64,000 nucleotides of DNA from Eubacterium sp. (GTDB taxonomy: Bacteria > Bacillota > Clostridia > Peptostreptococcales > Anaerovoracaceae). The notes under the pieces were generated by a model. It saw only the letters and a program-made list of their open reading frames with translations. It ran no database searches and was not told the origin of the DNA. This document shows, piece by piece, positions 44,595 through 52,539 of this stretch; within the stretch, counting starts at the first letter, position 1; each line of letters starts with the position of its first letter. The translations under genes and the position numbers were made by a program. The stretch is from the NCBI GenBank assembly GCA_021769965.1, contig JAETRU010000011.1:1-64000 (forward strand). The letters are read 5' to 3'.

Positions 44595-44670
44595 CGGGGT
44601 ATGGCGCAGTTGGTAGCGCGCTGTGTTCGGGACGCAGAGGCCGTCAGTTCGAGCCTGACTACTCCGACCA
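44595..44670 (+). tRNA. tRNA-Pro (anticodon CGG)
   Basis: The 76-nt cloverleaf is complete: acceptor CGGGGTA/TACTCCG with the C1-G72 pair typical of bacterial tRNA-Pro, D stem GCGC/GCGC, anticodon stem CTGTG/CGCAG with loop TTCGGGA (anticodon CGG), variable loop AGGCC, T arm GTCAG-TTCGAGC-CTGAC, and an encoded ACCA end. TACAAT at 44576-44581 may be the -10 of its promoter. A terminator follows. Confidence 0.96.
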
Positions 44671-44675
44671 GAAAG

Positions 44676-44715
44676 AAAGACAGTTTGCACAGAGCAGACT
44701 GTCTTTTCTGTTTTT
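44676..44715 (+). terminator. Terminator after tRNA-Pro
   Basis: GACAGTtTGC pairs with GCAgACTGTC around ACAGA and is followed by TTTTCTGTTTTT. Confidence 0.88.
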
Positions 44716-44840
44716 ATACTGCGGTATACGGTACTGGCAGCACGGCAAAAATCCCTATGGACATACCCCTGCAATTATTATATAATATTATATAGTATAA
44801 GATATTTGCTTCTCTATAAATGCAAGAAAGGCAGGACGCC

Positions 44841-46007
44841 ATGAACCAATATTTCTCGCTTCTGGGTCTTCAGGAAGACGCCGGGAAGGACGATGTAAAA
44901 GCCGCCTACATGCGTCGGGTGCAGAAGTACAAAGCCTCTGACTATGACGATGATCCGGAATACGTCAGAAAAAAACTGGCTGAACTGAAGACAGCTTATG
45001 AGCAGGCCTATCGGATGGCAGGAAGCGGCAGCAGCAGCGCCTACCGCCGGGATGATTTCGACCGCCCGGCTTCCTCGCAGGAAAAAGTTCTCGATTCCCC
45101 AGTCACCAGATCATCATCACTGCAGGCCCACAGAAAACTTCACGATCAGGAAGAAAAAGAAACCAGGCAAAAGCGGATCAGGAGGCTTCAGGAGAATGAG
45201 TCCCGAAAGGACAGGATCGAAGCTGAGGAAGAAGGATCCCTGTTCAGAAAACCGGATCTTTCCGCACTGCGTCAAAAAGCAGAATCCCTTCGTGACGAAA
45301 TAAAAAGCCAGACAGACGATCTGAAGGAAACCGTTTCTAAAGCGTCTGATAAAACCGGCGGTACGATCATGGATCTTCCGGACGGAACCGGCAAAACCAG
45401 CAGAACCGGAAAGTCTGGCCAAACCGGCAGGACGAAGCGTTTCGGCAGCGCGGACACTGAATCAGCTTCCCGCCATATAAAATTTTTCGGTGTCATCATC
45501 ATAGTGATCATCTCTCTCATTTCCGGCACAGGCCAATGCAGCTACGAAGATGATTATGATGACTACGACGACTCTACAGATTACAGTTACGAATACTCCT
45601 ATATCTCAGATGAGGACCAGGTCATTTTTGACACGGCTATAGACTGCAATGATCTGCTTTTCGATACGGGCTACGCCAGCTCCTATACGGTCTCCGGTTA
45701 CGACAGCGACGCGCTGCAGACTCAGGCTGACAAATTTGCTCAAAACTATCTGGATATGACCGGCCTTTCGGAGGTGCTTGCATATCTATACGACAATTAC
45801 GGTGAATTTTACATCACCAGCGAGGAGCCTCTGGAAACACAGATCACCGAAGTTCTGAAATTTTACGGATTTCTCGAACCCGACAGCGCAGAAGGCTACA
45901 TCGATCCGTACAGCGACGAAACGATCACCAGCATCTACGCATATATGGTCTACATCAACGAATACTTTGAAAAAAGCGATCTGACCGAAGATGACGGGGA
46001 TGACTAG
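44841..46007 (+). CDS. Membrane protein with a degenerate J-domain
   Basis: The 388-residue protein begins with a J-like helix set (MNQYFSLLGLQEDAGKDDVKAAYMRR, residues 1-60) in which the HPD tripeptide is absent (KYKASDYDDD instead). A charged coiled-coil linker (95-170) and a Gly/Thr/Arg-rich stretch (172-202) follow, then a membrane helix (215-229) and a Tyr/Asp-rich outside segment (234-260) leading to a folded C-terminal part. Without HPD it should not stimulate DnaK ATPase in the usual way. The start at 44841 has AAGGCAGG upstream. Function unknown. Confidence 0.75.
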   Translation: MNQYFSLLGLQEDAGKDDVKAAYMRRVQKYKASDYDDDPEYVRKKLAELKTAYEQAYRMAGSGSSSAYRRDDFDRPASSQEKVLDSPVTRSSSLQAHRKLHDQEEKETRQKRIRRLQENESRKDRIEAEEEGSLFRKPDLSALRQKAESLRDEIKSQTDDLKETVSKASDKTGGTIMDLPDGTGKTSRTGKSGQTGRTKRFGSADTESASRHIKFFGVIIIVIISLISGTGQCSYEDDYDDYDDSTDYSYEYSYISDEDQVIFDTAIDCNDLLFDTGYASSYTVSGYDSDALQTQADKFAQNYLDMTGLSEVLAYLYDNYGEFYITSEEPLETQITEVLKFYGFLEPDSAEGYIDPYSDETITSIYAYMVYINEYFEKSDLTEDDGDD

Positions 46008-46029
46008 CAGCATACCGCAAAAACTACAG

Positions 46030-46062
46030 CAGCCGGCAGGTTCACTCCCTGCCGGCTTTTCT
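46030..46062 (+). terminator. Terminator after the J-domain-like gene
   Basis: AGCCGGCAGG pairs with CCTGCCGGCT around TTCACTC and is followed by TTTCTC. The tract is short but the stem is strong. Confidence 0.8.
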
Positions 46063-46075
46063 CACCTTTTCACGA

Positions 46076-46657
46076 TCATTTCAGTTCAAACAATCCGTCT
46101 CTGCTGCAGCAGAAACAGATCTTTCCTCTGCCCCGCTTCGGAAACCGCACTTCCCCCGGACCTTCCGGATACATCCTGATCAATGTCACCCTGTCGTAAT
46201 CCATATAGGCGACAAAGCGTATAAAATGGTCTTTCTCCATCGGATGCTGAAAAGTCAGAAACCAGTCGTCCTCTATGACCTCTCTGACCACCTGATGGTC
46301 TTCATCTGCCAGCTGTGCCTTCAGAGGAGACAGCTTCCGGCCGCAGCAAAACGGCTCGCCGCTTCCAGTCGCTGTCATGACATTTCCGCAGACCGGACAC
46401 ACGTAAAACTTGACTCTTTTCATATTTCCTCCATCTGCGCTGCTTTCAGCAAGATCCCCTGCCAGCAGCTTCTCCAAATTGACATCAAAAATCGCAGAAA
46501 GGCGCGGCAGCAGCGACACGTCAGGACAGCCCTGCGCCCGCTCCCATTTTGATACAGTTCTGTCACTGAGAAAGAGCTTTTCCGCCAGTTCCCGCTGCGT
46601 CATCCCTGCCTCGATCCGCAGCCGCCGGATCAGCTGTCCCAGTTTTTCGTTGTCCAT
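46076..46657 (-). CDS. XRE-family regulator with a C-terminal zinc ribbon
   Basis: The 193-residue protein has an N-terminal XRE helix-turn-helix (LGQLIRRLRIEAGMTQRELAEKLFLSDRTVSKWERAQG, residues 5-60) and a C-terminal domain opening with a Cys ribbon (FYVCPVCGNVMTATG...FCCGRKL), followed by a part rich in aromatic residues that resembles desulfoferrodoxin-like/DUF segments seen on such regulators. The Cys set suggests metal or redox sensing. GGGAGG precedes the ATG at 46657. The target is unknown. Confidence 0.85.
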   Translation of the reverse strand: MDNEKLGQLIRRLRIEAGMTQRELAEKLFLSDRTVSKWERAQGCPDVSLLPRLSAIFDVNLEKLLAGDLAESSADGGNMKRVKFYVCPVCGNVMTATGSGEPFCCGRKLSPLKAQLADEDHQVVREVIEDDWFLTFQHPMEKDHFIRFVAYMDYDRVTLIRMYPEGPGEVRFPKRGRGKICFCCSRDGLFELK

Positions 46658-46805
46658 GTTGTCTTCACCTCCCATCAAAGAGTGTACCGCAAAATTCCGC
46701 GGCTCGCAATCAACGGAGCGTAGAGTCCCGGGACCTTTTCGCTTCCGTCAGTAGATCTCCGTCTCTCCAACAAAGCTGATCTCATACATATCTCTATCTC
46801 CTCCC

Positions 46806-47498
46806 CTATAGCAGCCAGGTAATGATCTCATCTGATATTTCAAATCCCAGCTTTCTCTGCAGCCTTTCCGACACAGCGTTTCCTATGACGATCTCGCCAT
46901 AGGGAATATCGCCCTGCTCCATGATATAGCGCATCATGAACCTCTCCAGCTGCTCGCCGAAACCTCTTCCCTGATATTCATCAAAGATCTCCAGAAGGCC
47001 CAGGCTGCCGTCCAGATGACGCCCGGAAAAACCGACAAAATTCTCGCCATGAAACGCGCAGAACAGATTGCCCCTCCGCTGTATCTCATTGATCTCCGCT
47101 TCCGGGATCGTATGGTAACAGTCTTTGATCTTCTGCAGACAGGCATCATCCGGCCGCCGGATATCAAGCTCTGTCGCCAGATCCGGCTGATGACCTTTGA
47201 AATACGCTACTTTGTGGCAGGTAAACGTCTCATGCAGATCGAGCCTTTCTTTGGCGTATGCCGCCAGTTCCTCCTGACAGACGACGATCTGATAACAGCT
47301 GTCGATGCTGTCGATCAGCCGCTTTCCCAGAGATCTGTCCTCTGCGGACAGCATATGAATATTGCTGCCTCTGTCCAGCAGCAGCACGCCGCCCGGCTCC
47401 GCGGCGACCACATCCGCCGCATCATGACGCAGCGCTTCCAGCATGGCGATGTGCAGCAGCCGGTTTTGTTCTAAATATGCGTTTGCTATTGCCTGCAT
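46806..47498 (-). CDS. GNAT family N-acetyltransferase
   Basis: The 230-residue protein has an N-terminal variable domain and a C-terminal GNAT fold with the acetyl-CoA-binding loop EYQGRGFGEQLE (about residues 171-182) preceded by a beta strand GSLGLLEIFD. The N-terminal part (HMLSAEDRSLGKRLIDSIDSCYQIVVCQEELAAY) is typical of a subgroup in Lachnospiraceae. The acceptor is unknown. It has no partner gene. Confidence 0.85.
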   Translation of the reverse strand: MQAIANAYLEQNRLLHIAMLEALRHDAADVVAAEPGGVLLLDRGSNIHMLSAEDRSLGKRLIDSIDSCYQIVVCQEELAAYAKERLDLHETFTCHKVAYFKGHQPDLATELDIRRPDDACLQKIKDCYHTIPEAEINEIQRRGNLFCAFHGENFVGFSGRHLDGSLGLLEIFDEYQGRGFGEQLERFMMRYIMEQGDIPYGEIVIGNAVSERLQRKLGFEISDEIITWLL

Positions 47499-47590
47499 TT
47501 TTCTATCCTCCTGTATAAACTACCTTCATTTTAACAAAAGCGGCGCGCAGGCGCAAGATGAAGGATGGAAAGAAATCAAACGATCCGCCC

Positions 47591-47853
47591 GATCCGTCGC
47601 AAAGAGCTATTTTAACAAGTCGTTAGTGCGTTTTTTTCTCCATAAGTTCGAGGATCCGTCGCAATCCGCCGATTTCAACATGTATTAGGGCGCATTTTGA
47701 CCGTCAGTTGAGTGTAAAGTGGTGTTTTGGCACAGATAAAAAGAGATATATTGGAACATTTATTAATTATTTCCTCTTTCACCGCACTAATTGACCTGAT
47801 TTGCCTGCCATTGAGACGGATCCAGAAACAGAACGTGAAAAAAACGCACTATC
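47591..47853. repeat. Three-copy 40-nt unit with 62-nt period, present as an inverted pair
   Basis: Units follow the pattern GATCCGTCGCAA-N20-TTAGTGCG. Unit A is 47591-47630 (+), unit B 47654-47692 (+, ending TTAGGGCG), and unit C 47783-47822 (-, GATCCGTCTCAA). Every gap of the pattern has the same length. Units A and B are joined by a 22-base linker starting TTTTTTT. The minus-strand unit C is preceded by the same TTTTTTT-N15 linker and by a partial unit end (ATAGTGCG, 47846-47853). The two arms therefore form a large imperfect inverted repeat around an AT-rich core. Confidence 0.7.
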
Positions 47854-47902
47854 TAGTCTTTATTTTGGGTAAATAGGGCAGCTATCTCTGTTCAAATAAT
47901 AT

Positions 47903-47948
47903 TAAAAAGCCGGCCTGGGGGCATCCCTCGTGAATGCCCCCAGGACCG
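47903..47948 (-). terminator. Terminator after the CMD-cupin gene
   Basis: CCTGGGGGCAT pairs perfectly with ATGCCCCCAGG around a 9-base loop; CCGGCTTTTTAAT follows on the minus strand. Confidence 0.85.
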
Positions 47949-47996
47949 ACCCTGTAAAACCGTCTGCGATCTGTAATTTGCAATCTTTGCGATCTG

Positions 47997-48764
47997 CTAT
48001 TTGAGTTTTCCGTAATCTTCATCGGAAACCGGCTCCAGCCACTGGCTGTCGCCTTCCTCGCCCGGAACCTCTACGGCCAGATGGGAGAACCAGCTGTCCG
48101 GCGCAGCGCCGTGCCAGTGCTTGACCCCCGCCGGGATATTGACCACGTCTCCCGGACGAAGCTGGCGCGCTTCTCTGCCCCATTCCTGATAATAGCCTCT
48201 TCCGGCAATACAGATCAGGATCTGTCCGCCTCCGCTTTTCGCCTGATGGATATGCCAGTTGTTCCGGCAGCCCGGCTCAAAGGTCACGTTGAAGATCGGG
48301 ACCTGGCTCGCGGAAACGGGTGCCAGATAGCTGTTTCCGCTGAAATACTGAGCGAATCCGTCGTTTGGCGCGCCTATCGGAAACAGCATGGCGTTTTCAT
48401 GGGCCCGCATTGCGTCCTGTGCGGCCGCCTTTTCATCCGCTTCCTCCGTCCAGACCTCTTTTGCCATGCGGAATGCGGCCCACGCCTTCGGCCAGCCTGC
48501 ATAGAAGGCCCCGTGGGTCAGGATCTCGGCGATCTCAGACCTGCTGATGCCATTTTGTTTCGCGCTCAGTAAATGATACCGAAAGGAGCTGTCCACCAAT
48601 CCCTGCGACATCAGGGAAACCACCGTTACCAGAGAACGGTCCCTCAGAGAGAGCTTATCGTCTCTGCTCCATACCTCTCCGAACAGTACGTCGTCGTTGA
48701 GCTCCGCAAATTTAGGTGCGAAGTCACCCAGAGAATCTCTTCCCGCTGTCTGTTTCACTTTCAT
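47997..48764 (-). CDS. Carboxymuconolactone decarboxylase-like/cupin fusion protein
   Basis: The 255-residue protein has an AhpD/CMD-like helical domain (about residues 5-105: LSLRDRSLVTVVSLMSQGL; NGISRSEIAEILTHGAFYAGWP) and a cupin domain (about 125-250: FEPGCRNNWHIHQAKSGGGQILICIAGRGYYQ; LRPGDVVNIPAGVKHWHGA) with metal-binding His residues. The CMD part lacks the CXXC of AhpD. Such fusions are found with aldo/keto reductases and LysR genes. The start at 48764 is favoured by GAGGAGG upstream; an ATG at 48773 overlaps that site. Confidence 0.9.
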   Translation of the reverse strand: MKVKQTAGRDSLGDFAPKFAELNDDVLFGEVWSRDDKLSLRDRSLVTVVSLMSQGLVDSSFRYHLLSAKQNGISRSEIAEILTHGAFYAGWPKAWAAFRMAKEVWTEEADEKAAAQDAMRAHENAMLFPIGAPNDGFAQYFSGNSYLAPVSASQVPIFNVTFEPGCRNNWHIHQAKSGGGQILICIAGRGYYQEWGREARQLRPGDVVNIPAGVKHWHGAAPDSWFSHLAVEVPGEEGDSQWLEPVSDEDYGKLK

Positions 48765-48792
48765 CTTCTGCATCCTCCTCTGTTTTAGAACT

Positions 48793-49884
48793 TTATCTTC
48801 CGAAATATGCCGCGATCTCTTCCATTCTCGCTTCTTGCTTTACATGGAACGGGCATCTGCTTTCACAGTGGCCGCACCTGATACAGTCTGCCGCCGTGCG
48901 CTCCAGCTTTTCATAATGGCTTGCCGCCATGGCGTCGCCGGTCTTGGCCAGATCGTAATACTTGTTGATCATGCCTACGTCCAGACCCGCAGAGCATGGC
49001 TGGCAATGGTTGCAGTACACGCACACGCCGTCCATGTCCTTCTGCGCAAATCCGCCTATGACGGAATAATCCTTTGACGCCGCATCGGCATCCACATAAG
49101 TCAGAATATCTCTCAGATCTGACTGGTTCCGGATCCCCGGGAGCACAGTCAGTACTGCCGGCCGGTCCAAAGCGTACTGCATGCACTGGGTCCTGGTCAG
49201 AGCCTGTCCGAAAGGCGAAAGCCTGCTGTCCAGCAGCTGTCCCCCCGCAAAGGGTTTCATAACGGAAATCCCTACGCCCAGAGCCTCGCTTTCCCGGTAC
49301 AGGGCGGCCCGCTCGCCTGCCTCGCCTATGGCATAGTCGCCCTTCTGAAAATCATAGGCCGGATTGATGCTGAACATGAACAGGTCGATGAGCCCGGTAT
49401 CCAGCAGTCTGCGGGCGATGACCGGATTATGGGTGGAAAAACCCAGATGGCGGATCTTCCCTTCGGCCTTCAGATGCTTCATATAGTCCCACAGACCGCT
49501 GTCGAAGGACACCTGCAGATCCGTTTCTTCGTCGATACAGTGAAGCATGCCGATATCTGTATAGTCGGTGCCGAACAGCTCCAGTTCCCACTGGAAAGTT
49601 CTCCTGATAGCGTCCAGATCCTGAGTCCAGCCGTATTTTCCGTCGTCATAGACCGCGCCGAAGTGCATCTGCGTCATGACCTGCTCCCTGCGCCCCTCAA
49701 AGGCTCTGGCATATGCCGCGTACGGCGCTTTTTCTGAAGCCGCCAGGTCAAAGAAGTTTATGCCGGCTTTGATCGCCGCGTCTATCGTTTTCGTGATCTC
49801 GTCCTGTGTTCCGGCAATGGAGCCCATTCCCAGCCCCAGAACGCTGATTTTTTCCCCTCCGTGGGGAAGCGTACGGTATTCCAT
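48793..49884 (-). CDS. Aldo/keto reductase with 4Fe-4S ferredoxin tail (copy 1)
   Basis: The 363-residue protein has an aldo/keto reductase TIM barrel (residues 1-270; INFFDLAASE, HLGFSTHNP) and a C-terminal tail with two Cys clusters: CVYCNHCQPC and CIRCGHCESRCPF, the latter a canonical 4Fe-4S pattern. It is a member of the ferredoxin-tailed AKR group of anaerobes. The substrate is unknown. It is followed by the CMD-cupin gene and preceded by a second such reductase. Confidence 0.92.
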   Translation of the reverse strand: MEYRTLPHGGEKISVLGLGMGSIAGTQDEITKTIDAAIKAGINFFDLAASEKAPYAAYARAFEGRREQVMTQMHFGAVYDDGKYGWTQDLDAIRRTFQWELELFGTDYTDIGMLHCIDEETDLQVSFDSGLWDYMKHLKAEGKIRHLGFSTHNPVIARRLLDTGLIDLFMFSINPAYDFQKGDYAIGEAGERAALYRESEALGVGISVMKPFAGGQLLDSRLSPFGQALTRTQCMQYALDRPAVLTVLPGIRNQSDLRDILTYVDADAASKDYSVIGGFAQKDMDGVCVYCNHCQPCSAGLDVGMINKYYDLAKTGDAMAASHYEKLERTAADCIRCGHCESRCPFHVKQEARMEEIAAYFGR

Positions 49885-49901
49885 GTTTGTCTCCCTTCAT
49901 C

Positions 49902-51047
49902 CTACATTCCCAGCATGCCGGAAAAGTCCCGCATTGCCTGGGAAATTCTGATCTGCTGCGGACATACAGCTTCGCAGCTGCCGCATCCGATACACGCGCC
50001 CGGCAGCTTTTCTTTCTCTACCGCGCTGAGAGCCATCGGCGCGATGAAACTCATGCCGCCCGCCAGAGTGGTGGAGCGGTGTTCATTATACAGTGACAGA
50101 AGATACGGGATATCCAGTCCCTGCGGACAGTGGCTGGTGCAGTAACGACAGGCCGTACAAGGCAGAGCCACTTTTGCCGCCATGCCGTCCGCGATCTCCT
50201 GCAGAGCCGTCTGCTCTTCTGCGTTCAGCGGTTTTTCCTCTTCAAAGGTAGTCAGGTTGGCTTCCAGCTGTTCCATATTGGACATGCCGGACAGGATCAT
50301 CGTCACTTCCGGAACAGACTGCAGGAAACGGAACGCCCATCCCGCAGGAGTTTCCTCAGGCCGAAGGGCTGCCAGTTTTGCGGCCTCCTCTTCAGTGAGC
50401 TTTGTCAGCCTTCCGCCCCGCAGCGGTTCCATGACCCACACCGGAATGCCGTATTCCTTCAGAAGCTCCAGTTTTGCCCGGGCGTCCTGAAATTTCAGAT
50501 CCAGATAATTCAGCTGGATCTGGCAGAACTCCATTGACGACCCATACTTTTCAAGAAACCGCCGCATGACCGGCGCCGCGCCGTGGGCAGAAAAACCCAG
50601 ATGGCGGATCCGGCCGTTTTTCTTCTGCTTCATCAGATAATCGTAAATACCATAGCTTTCGTCTAAATATGCTTCTATGTTCATCTCACAGACGTTGTGG
50701 AACAGATAGAAGTCAAAATACTCCGTCTGGCATTTTTCCAGCTGTTTCTCAAAGATTTCACTCACCTTGTCCATGTTAGAAAGGTCGTAACCCGGGAACT
50801 TGGTCGCCAGATAAAAACTTCCCCTCGGATATTCTTTCAGTACCTGACCCATGACTGATTCTGAATTACCCTCGTGGTAGCCCCACGCTGTGTCATAATA
50901 GTTTATGCCCTGTTCCATAGCCTTTGCTGTCATGGCTTTGACTGCTTCCACATCGATAACTGTATCCTTTCCGTCCACGACCGGCAGGCGCATGGCGCCG
51001 AATCCCAGAGCGGAAAGTTTCAAGTCCTGAAACTCTTTATAAATCAT
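49902..51047 (-). CDS. Aldo/keto reductase with 4Fe-4S ferredoxin tail (copy 2)
   Basis: The 381-residue protein starts with an AKR barrel (LSALGFGAMRLPV; GINYYDTAWGYHEGNSE; HLGFSAHG) and ends with CTACRYCTSHCPQG and CIGCGSCEAVCPQ, two iron-sulfur binding motifs. It resembles copy 1 in layout but is clearly diverged. The start at 51047 overlaps the end of the small upstream gene by 11 bases. The two reductases probably pass electrons between NAD(P)H, Fe-S clusters and a carbonyl or quinone-like substrate. Confidence 0.93.
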   Translation of the reverse strand: MIYKEFQDLKLSALGFGAMRLPVVDGKDTVIDVEAVKAMTAKAMEQGINYYDTAWGYHEGNSESVMGQVLKEYPRGSFYLATKFPGYDLSNMDKVSEIFEKQLEKCQTEYFDFYLFHNVCEMNIEAYLDESYGIYDYLMKQKKNGRIRHLGFSAHGAAPVMRRFLEKYGSSMEFCQIQLNYLDLKFQDARAKLELLKEYGIPVWVMEPLRGGRLTKLTEEEAAKLAALRPEETPAGWAFRFLQSVPEVTMILSGMSNMEQLEANLTTFEEEKPLNAEEQTALQEIADGMAAKVALPCTACRYCTSHCPQGLDIPYLLSLYNEHRSTTLAGGMSFIAPMALSAVEKEKLPGACIGCGSCEAVCPQQIRISQAMRDFSGMLGM

Positions 51048-51288
51048 CTGCGTTCTCCTTTTTCTGTTTTTTTATGTTGTAGATCAGATAGTCGAGGCAG
51101 TCCAGCTTCTGCTGTTCCGCATGTACCTGCTTTAGAAGCTGACACCGATATCTGCACAAAACCTGCAGCTGCAGGCTGGTTTCTTTTTCTCTGCAGCATG
51201 CCATGAATTTTTCGATCACGTCCTCGCCGCAGCCCGCGTCCAGTAAATTTTGAAGGAGTACTGCCTCCTGCTCCTTCTGCTCTTTCAT
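51037..51288 (-). CDS. Small coiled-coil protein, first gene of the redox operon
   Basis: The 83-residue protein is helical and charged, with an EKFMACCREKETSLQLQVLCRYRCQLLKQVHAEQQKLDCLDYLIYNIKK core containing several Cys. Proteins of this shape precede aldo/keto reductase genes in other Clostridia, to my recollection. It overlaps the reductase gene by 11 bases. The function is unknown; a regulator or partner of the reductases is possible. Confidence 0.6.
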   Translation of the reverse strand: MKEQKEQEAVLLQNLLDAGCGEDVIEKFMACCREKETSLQLQVLCRYRCQLLKQVHAEQQKLDCLDYLIYNIKKQKKENADDL

Positions 51289-51351
51289 CTTCTCGCCTCC
51301 CTTGGTTTCATTATACTGTCATGCCTTTCTTCACGCAAATACTTAAAAAGA

Positions 51352-51408
51352 ATGCCTTCCCATAGCAAAAAGGCATAGTTGACGATGCGCGCAGGCAAGA
51401 TCTATAAT
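51352..51408 (+). promoter_or_regulatory. LysR promoter and upstream inverted repeat
   Basis: TTGACG (51379-51384), an 18-base spacer and TATAAT (51403-51408) form a promoter for the plus-strand LysR gene. Just upstream ATGCCTT (51352-51358) and AAGGCAT (51370-51376) form an inverted repeat between the LysR gene and the divergent redox operon, a likely LysR-binding site. Confidence 0.65.
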
Positions 51409-51439
51409 GTAAATAACAGAGCTACAGGAGGTCGATGCG

Positions 51440-52327
51440 ATGGAACTAAGAGTGTTACGGTATTTTTTAGCGGTCGCCAGAGAAGAAAGTATTACCGCGG
51501 CCGCTCATCAGCTGCATGTCACCCAGCCGACGCTGTCCCGCCAGCTGATGGATCTGGAAGAAGAACTGGGTAAGCCGCTTTTTTTACGCGGCAACCGAAA
51601 GATCACCCTGACCGAGGAGGGGCGTTTTCTGCGCAAACGAGCCCAGGAAATCATCGATCTGGCTGATAAAACAGAGGCGGAATTTGCCGATATCGACGGC
51701 ATGATCTCTGGTGACGTGCACATCGGCGCGGGAGAGACACAGGCCATACGGTTTCTGGCAAAAGCCGCACATCATCTCCAGCGCGAGCAGCCACACATCC
51801 ACTATCATCTGTTCAGCGGCAATGCCGACGATGTGATGGAAAAGCTGGACAAAGGGCTTCTGGACTTCGGCATCGTCATTGAACCTGTAGATATCAGCAA
51901 ATACGACAGCCTGCAGCTTCCTTACCGGGACGTCTGGGGCGTTTTGATGCGCCGAGACAGCCCTCTTGCCGCCAAAGAGGCTATCGAACCTTCCGATCTG
52001 TCTGCGCTGCCGCTGCTCTGCTCCCGTCAAAGCCTGATCGAAACTAACCTGAGTGACTGGTACGGCAGCGATTTCGAACAGCTGAATATCGTGACCCGAT
52101 ATAACCTGATCTATAACGCCGCCCTCATGGTAGAGGAAGGCATGGGTTACGCCCTCACCCTGGACGGTCTGATCAACACCACCGACGACAGCGTCCTCTG
52201 CTTCAGACCCCTCTCCCCGAAGCTGACCGCCGGACTTTATCTGATCTGGAAAAAGTACCAGGTCTTTTCCAAGGCTTCGGAGAAGTTTCTGACATGTTTG
52301 AGGGAGGATCTGGACAGGAATAGTTAG
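51440..52327 (+). CDS. LysR family transcriptional regulator, divergent from the redox operon
   Basis: The 295-residue protein has the LysR N-terminus (MELRVLRYFLAVAREESITAAAHQLHVTQPTLSRQLMDLEEELG) and an effector-binding domain (about residues 90-290). It is divergent from the operon of small protein, two aldo/keto reductases and CMD-cupin protein, the standard arrangement for a regulator and its target. GGAGG precedes the ATG. The co-inducer is unknown; a carbonyl or aromatic compound would fit. Confidence 0.92.
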   Translation: MELRVLRYFLAVAREESITAAAHQLHVTQPTLSRQLMDLEEELGKPLFLRGNRKITLTEEGRFLRKRAQEIIDLADKTEAEFADIDGMISGDVHIGAGETQAIRFLAKAAHHLQREQPHIHYHLFSGNADDVMEKLDKGLLDFGIVIEPVDISKYDSLQLPYRDVWGVLMRRDSPLAAKEAIEPSDLSALPLLCSRQSLIETNLSDWYGSDFEQLNIVTRYNLIYNAALMVEEGMGYALTLDGLINTTDDSVLCFRPLSPKLTAGLYLIWKKYQVFSKASEKFLTCLREDLDRNS

Positions 52328-52344
52328 AGCAGTGAATTGTTGTA

Positions 52345-52376
52345 GAAACGGCCGGAAATTGCTTCCCGGCCGTTTC
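52345..52376. terminator. Strong hairpin after the LysR gene
   Basis: GAAACGGCCGG pairs perfectly with CCGGCCGTTTC around a 10-base loop. It lies between convergent genes and lacks a long T run, so it may stop transcription from either side only partially. Confidence 0.6.
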
Positions 52377-52416
52377 ATGTGTGAAAATGTGTAATTATTT
52401 ATCAGTAGGGAAAACC

Positions 52417-52539
52417 CTAGTGATAGCTGTCAATTCTGGTAACGCCTGCAATGGTCTCGATCCTCTTGCCGCAGTAAACTCCTCCGCATGCATCGCGATG
52501 CCGATATAAGCAGGAGAGTTCACCCTTTCCCTTCATCAT
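52417..52539 (-). CDS. Possible 40-residue protein coupled to the XRE regulator
   Basis: A frame starting with ATGATG at 52539 overlaps the last codons of the XRE gene by 20 bases and runs to a TAG at 52417. The product is basic and Cys-containing (SCLYRHRDACGGVYCGKRIE). The composition is protein-like and no other gene occupies the stretch. The ribosome site is weak, so translation would depend on coupling. I do not recognise it. Confidence 0.4.
   Translation of the reverse strand: MMKGKGELSCLYRHRDACGGVYCGKRIETIAGVTRIDSYH

Larger units (their letters stand above)
47499..47996. other. Gene-free stretch with an inverted pair of 62-nt-period repeats
   Basis: No protein gene is credible here. 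The stretch holds the repeat units listed at 47591-47853, an AT-rich core (about 47700-47780), and the terminator of the CMD-cupin gene at its right end. Short tandem words (CTGCGATCTGTAATTTGCAATC and related) follow at 47961-47999. Confidence 0.6.

Noticed and set aside
44562-44795. 77-codon plus-strand frame over the tRNA
   Set aside because: It overlaps a complete tRNA-Pro and its terminator.
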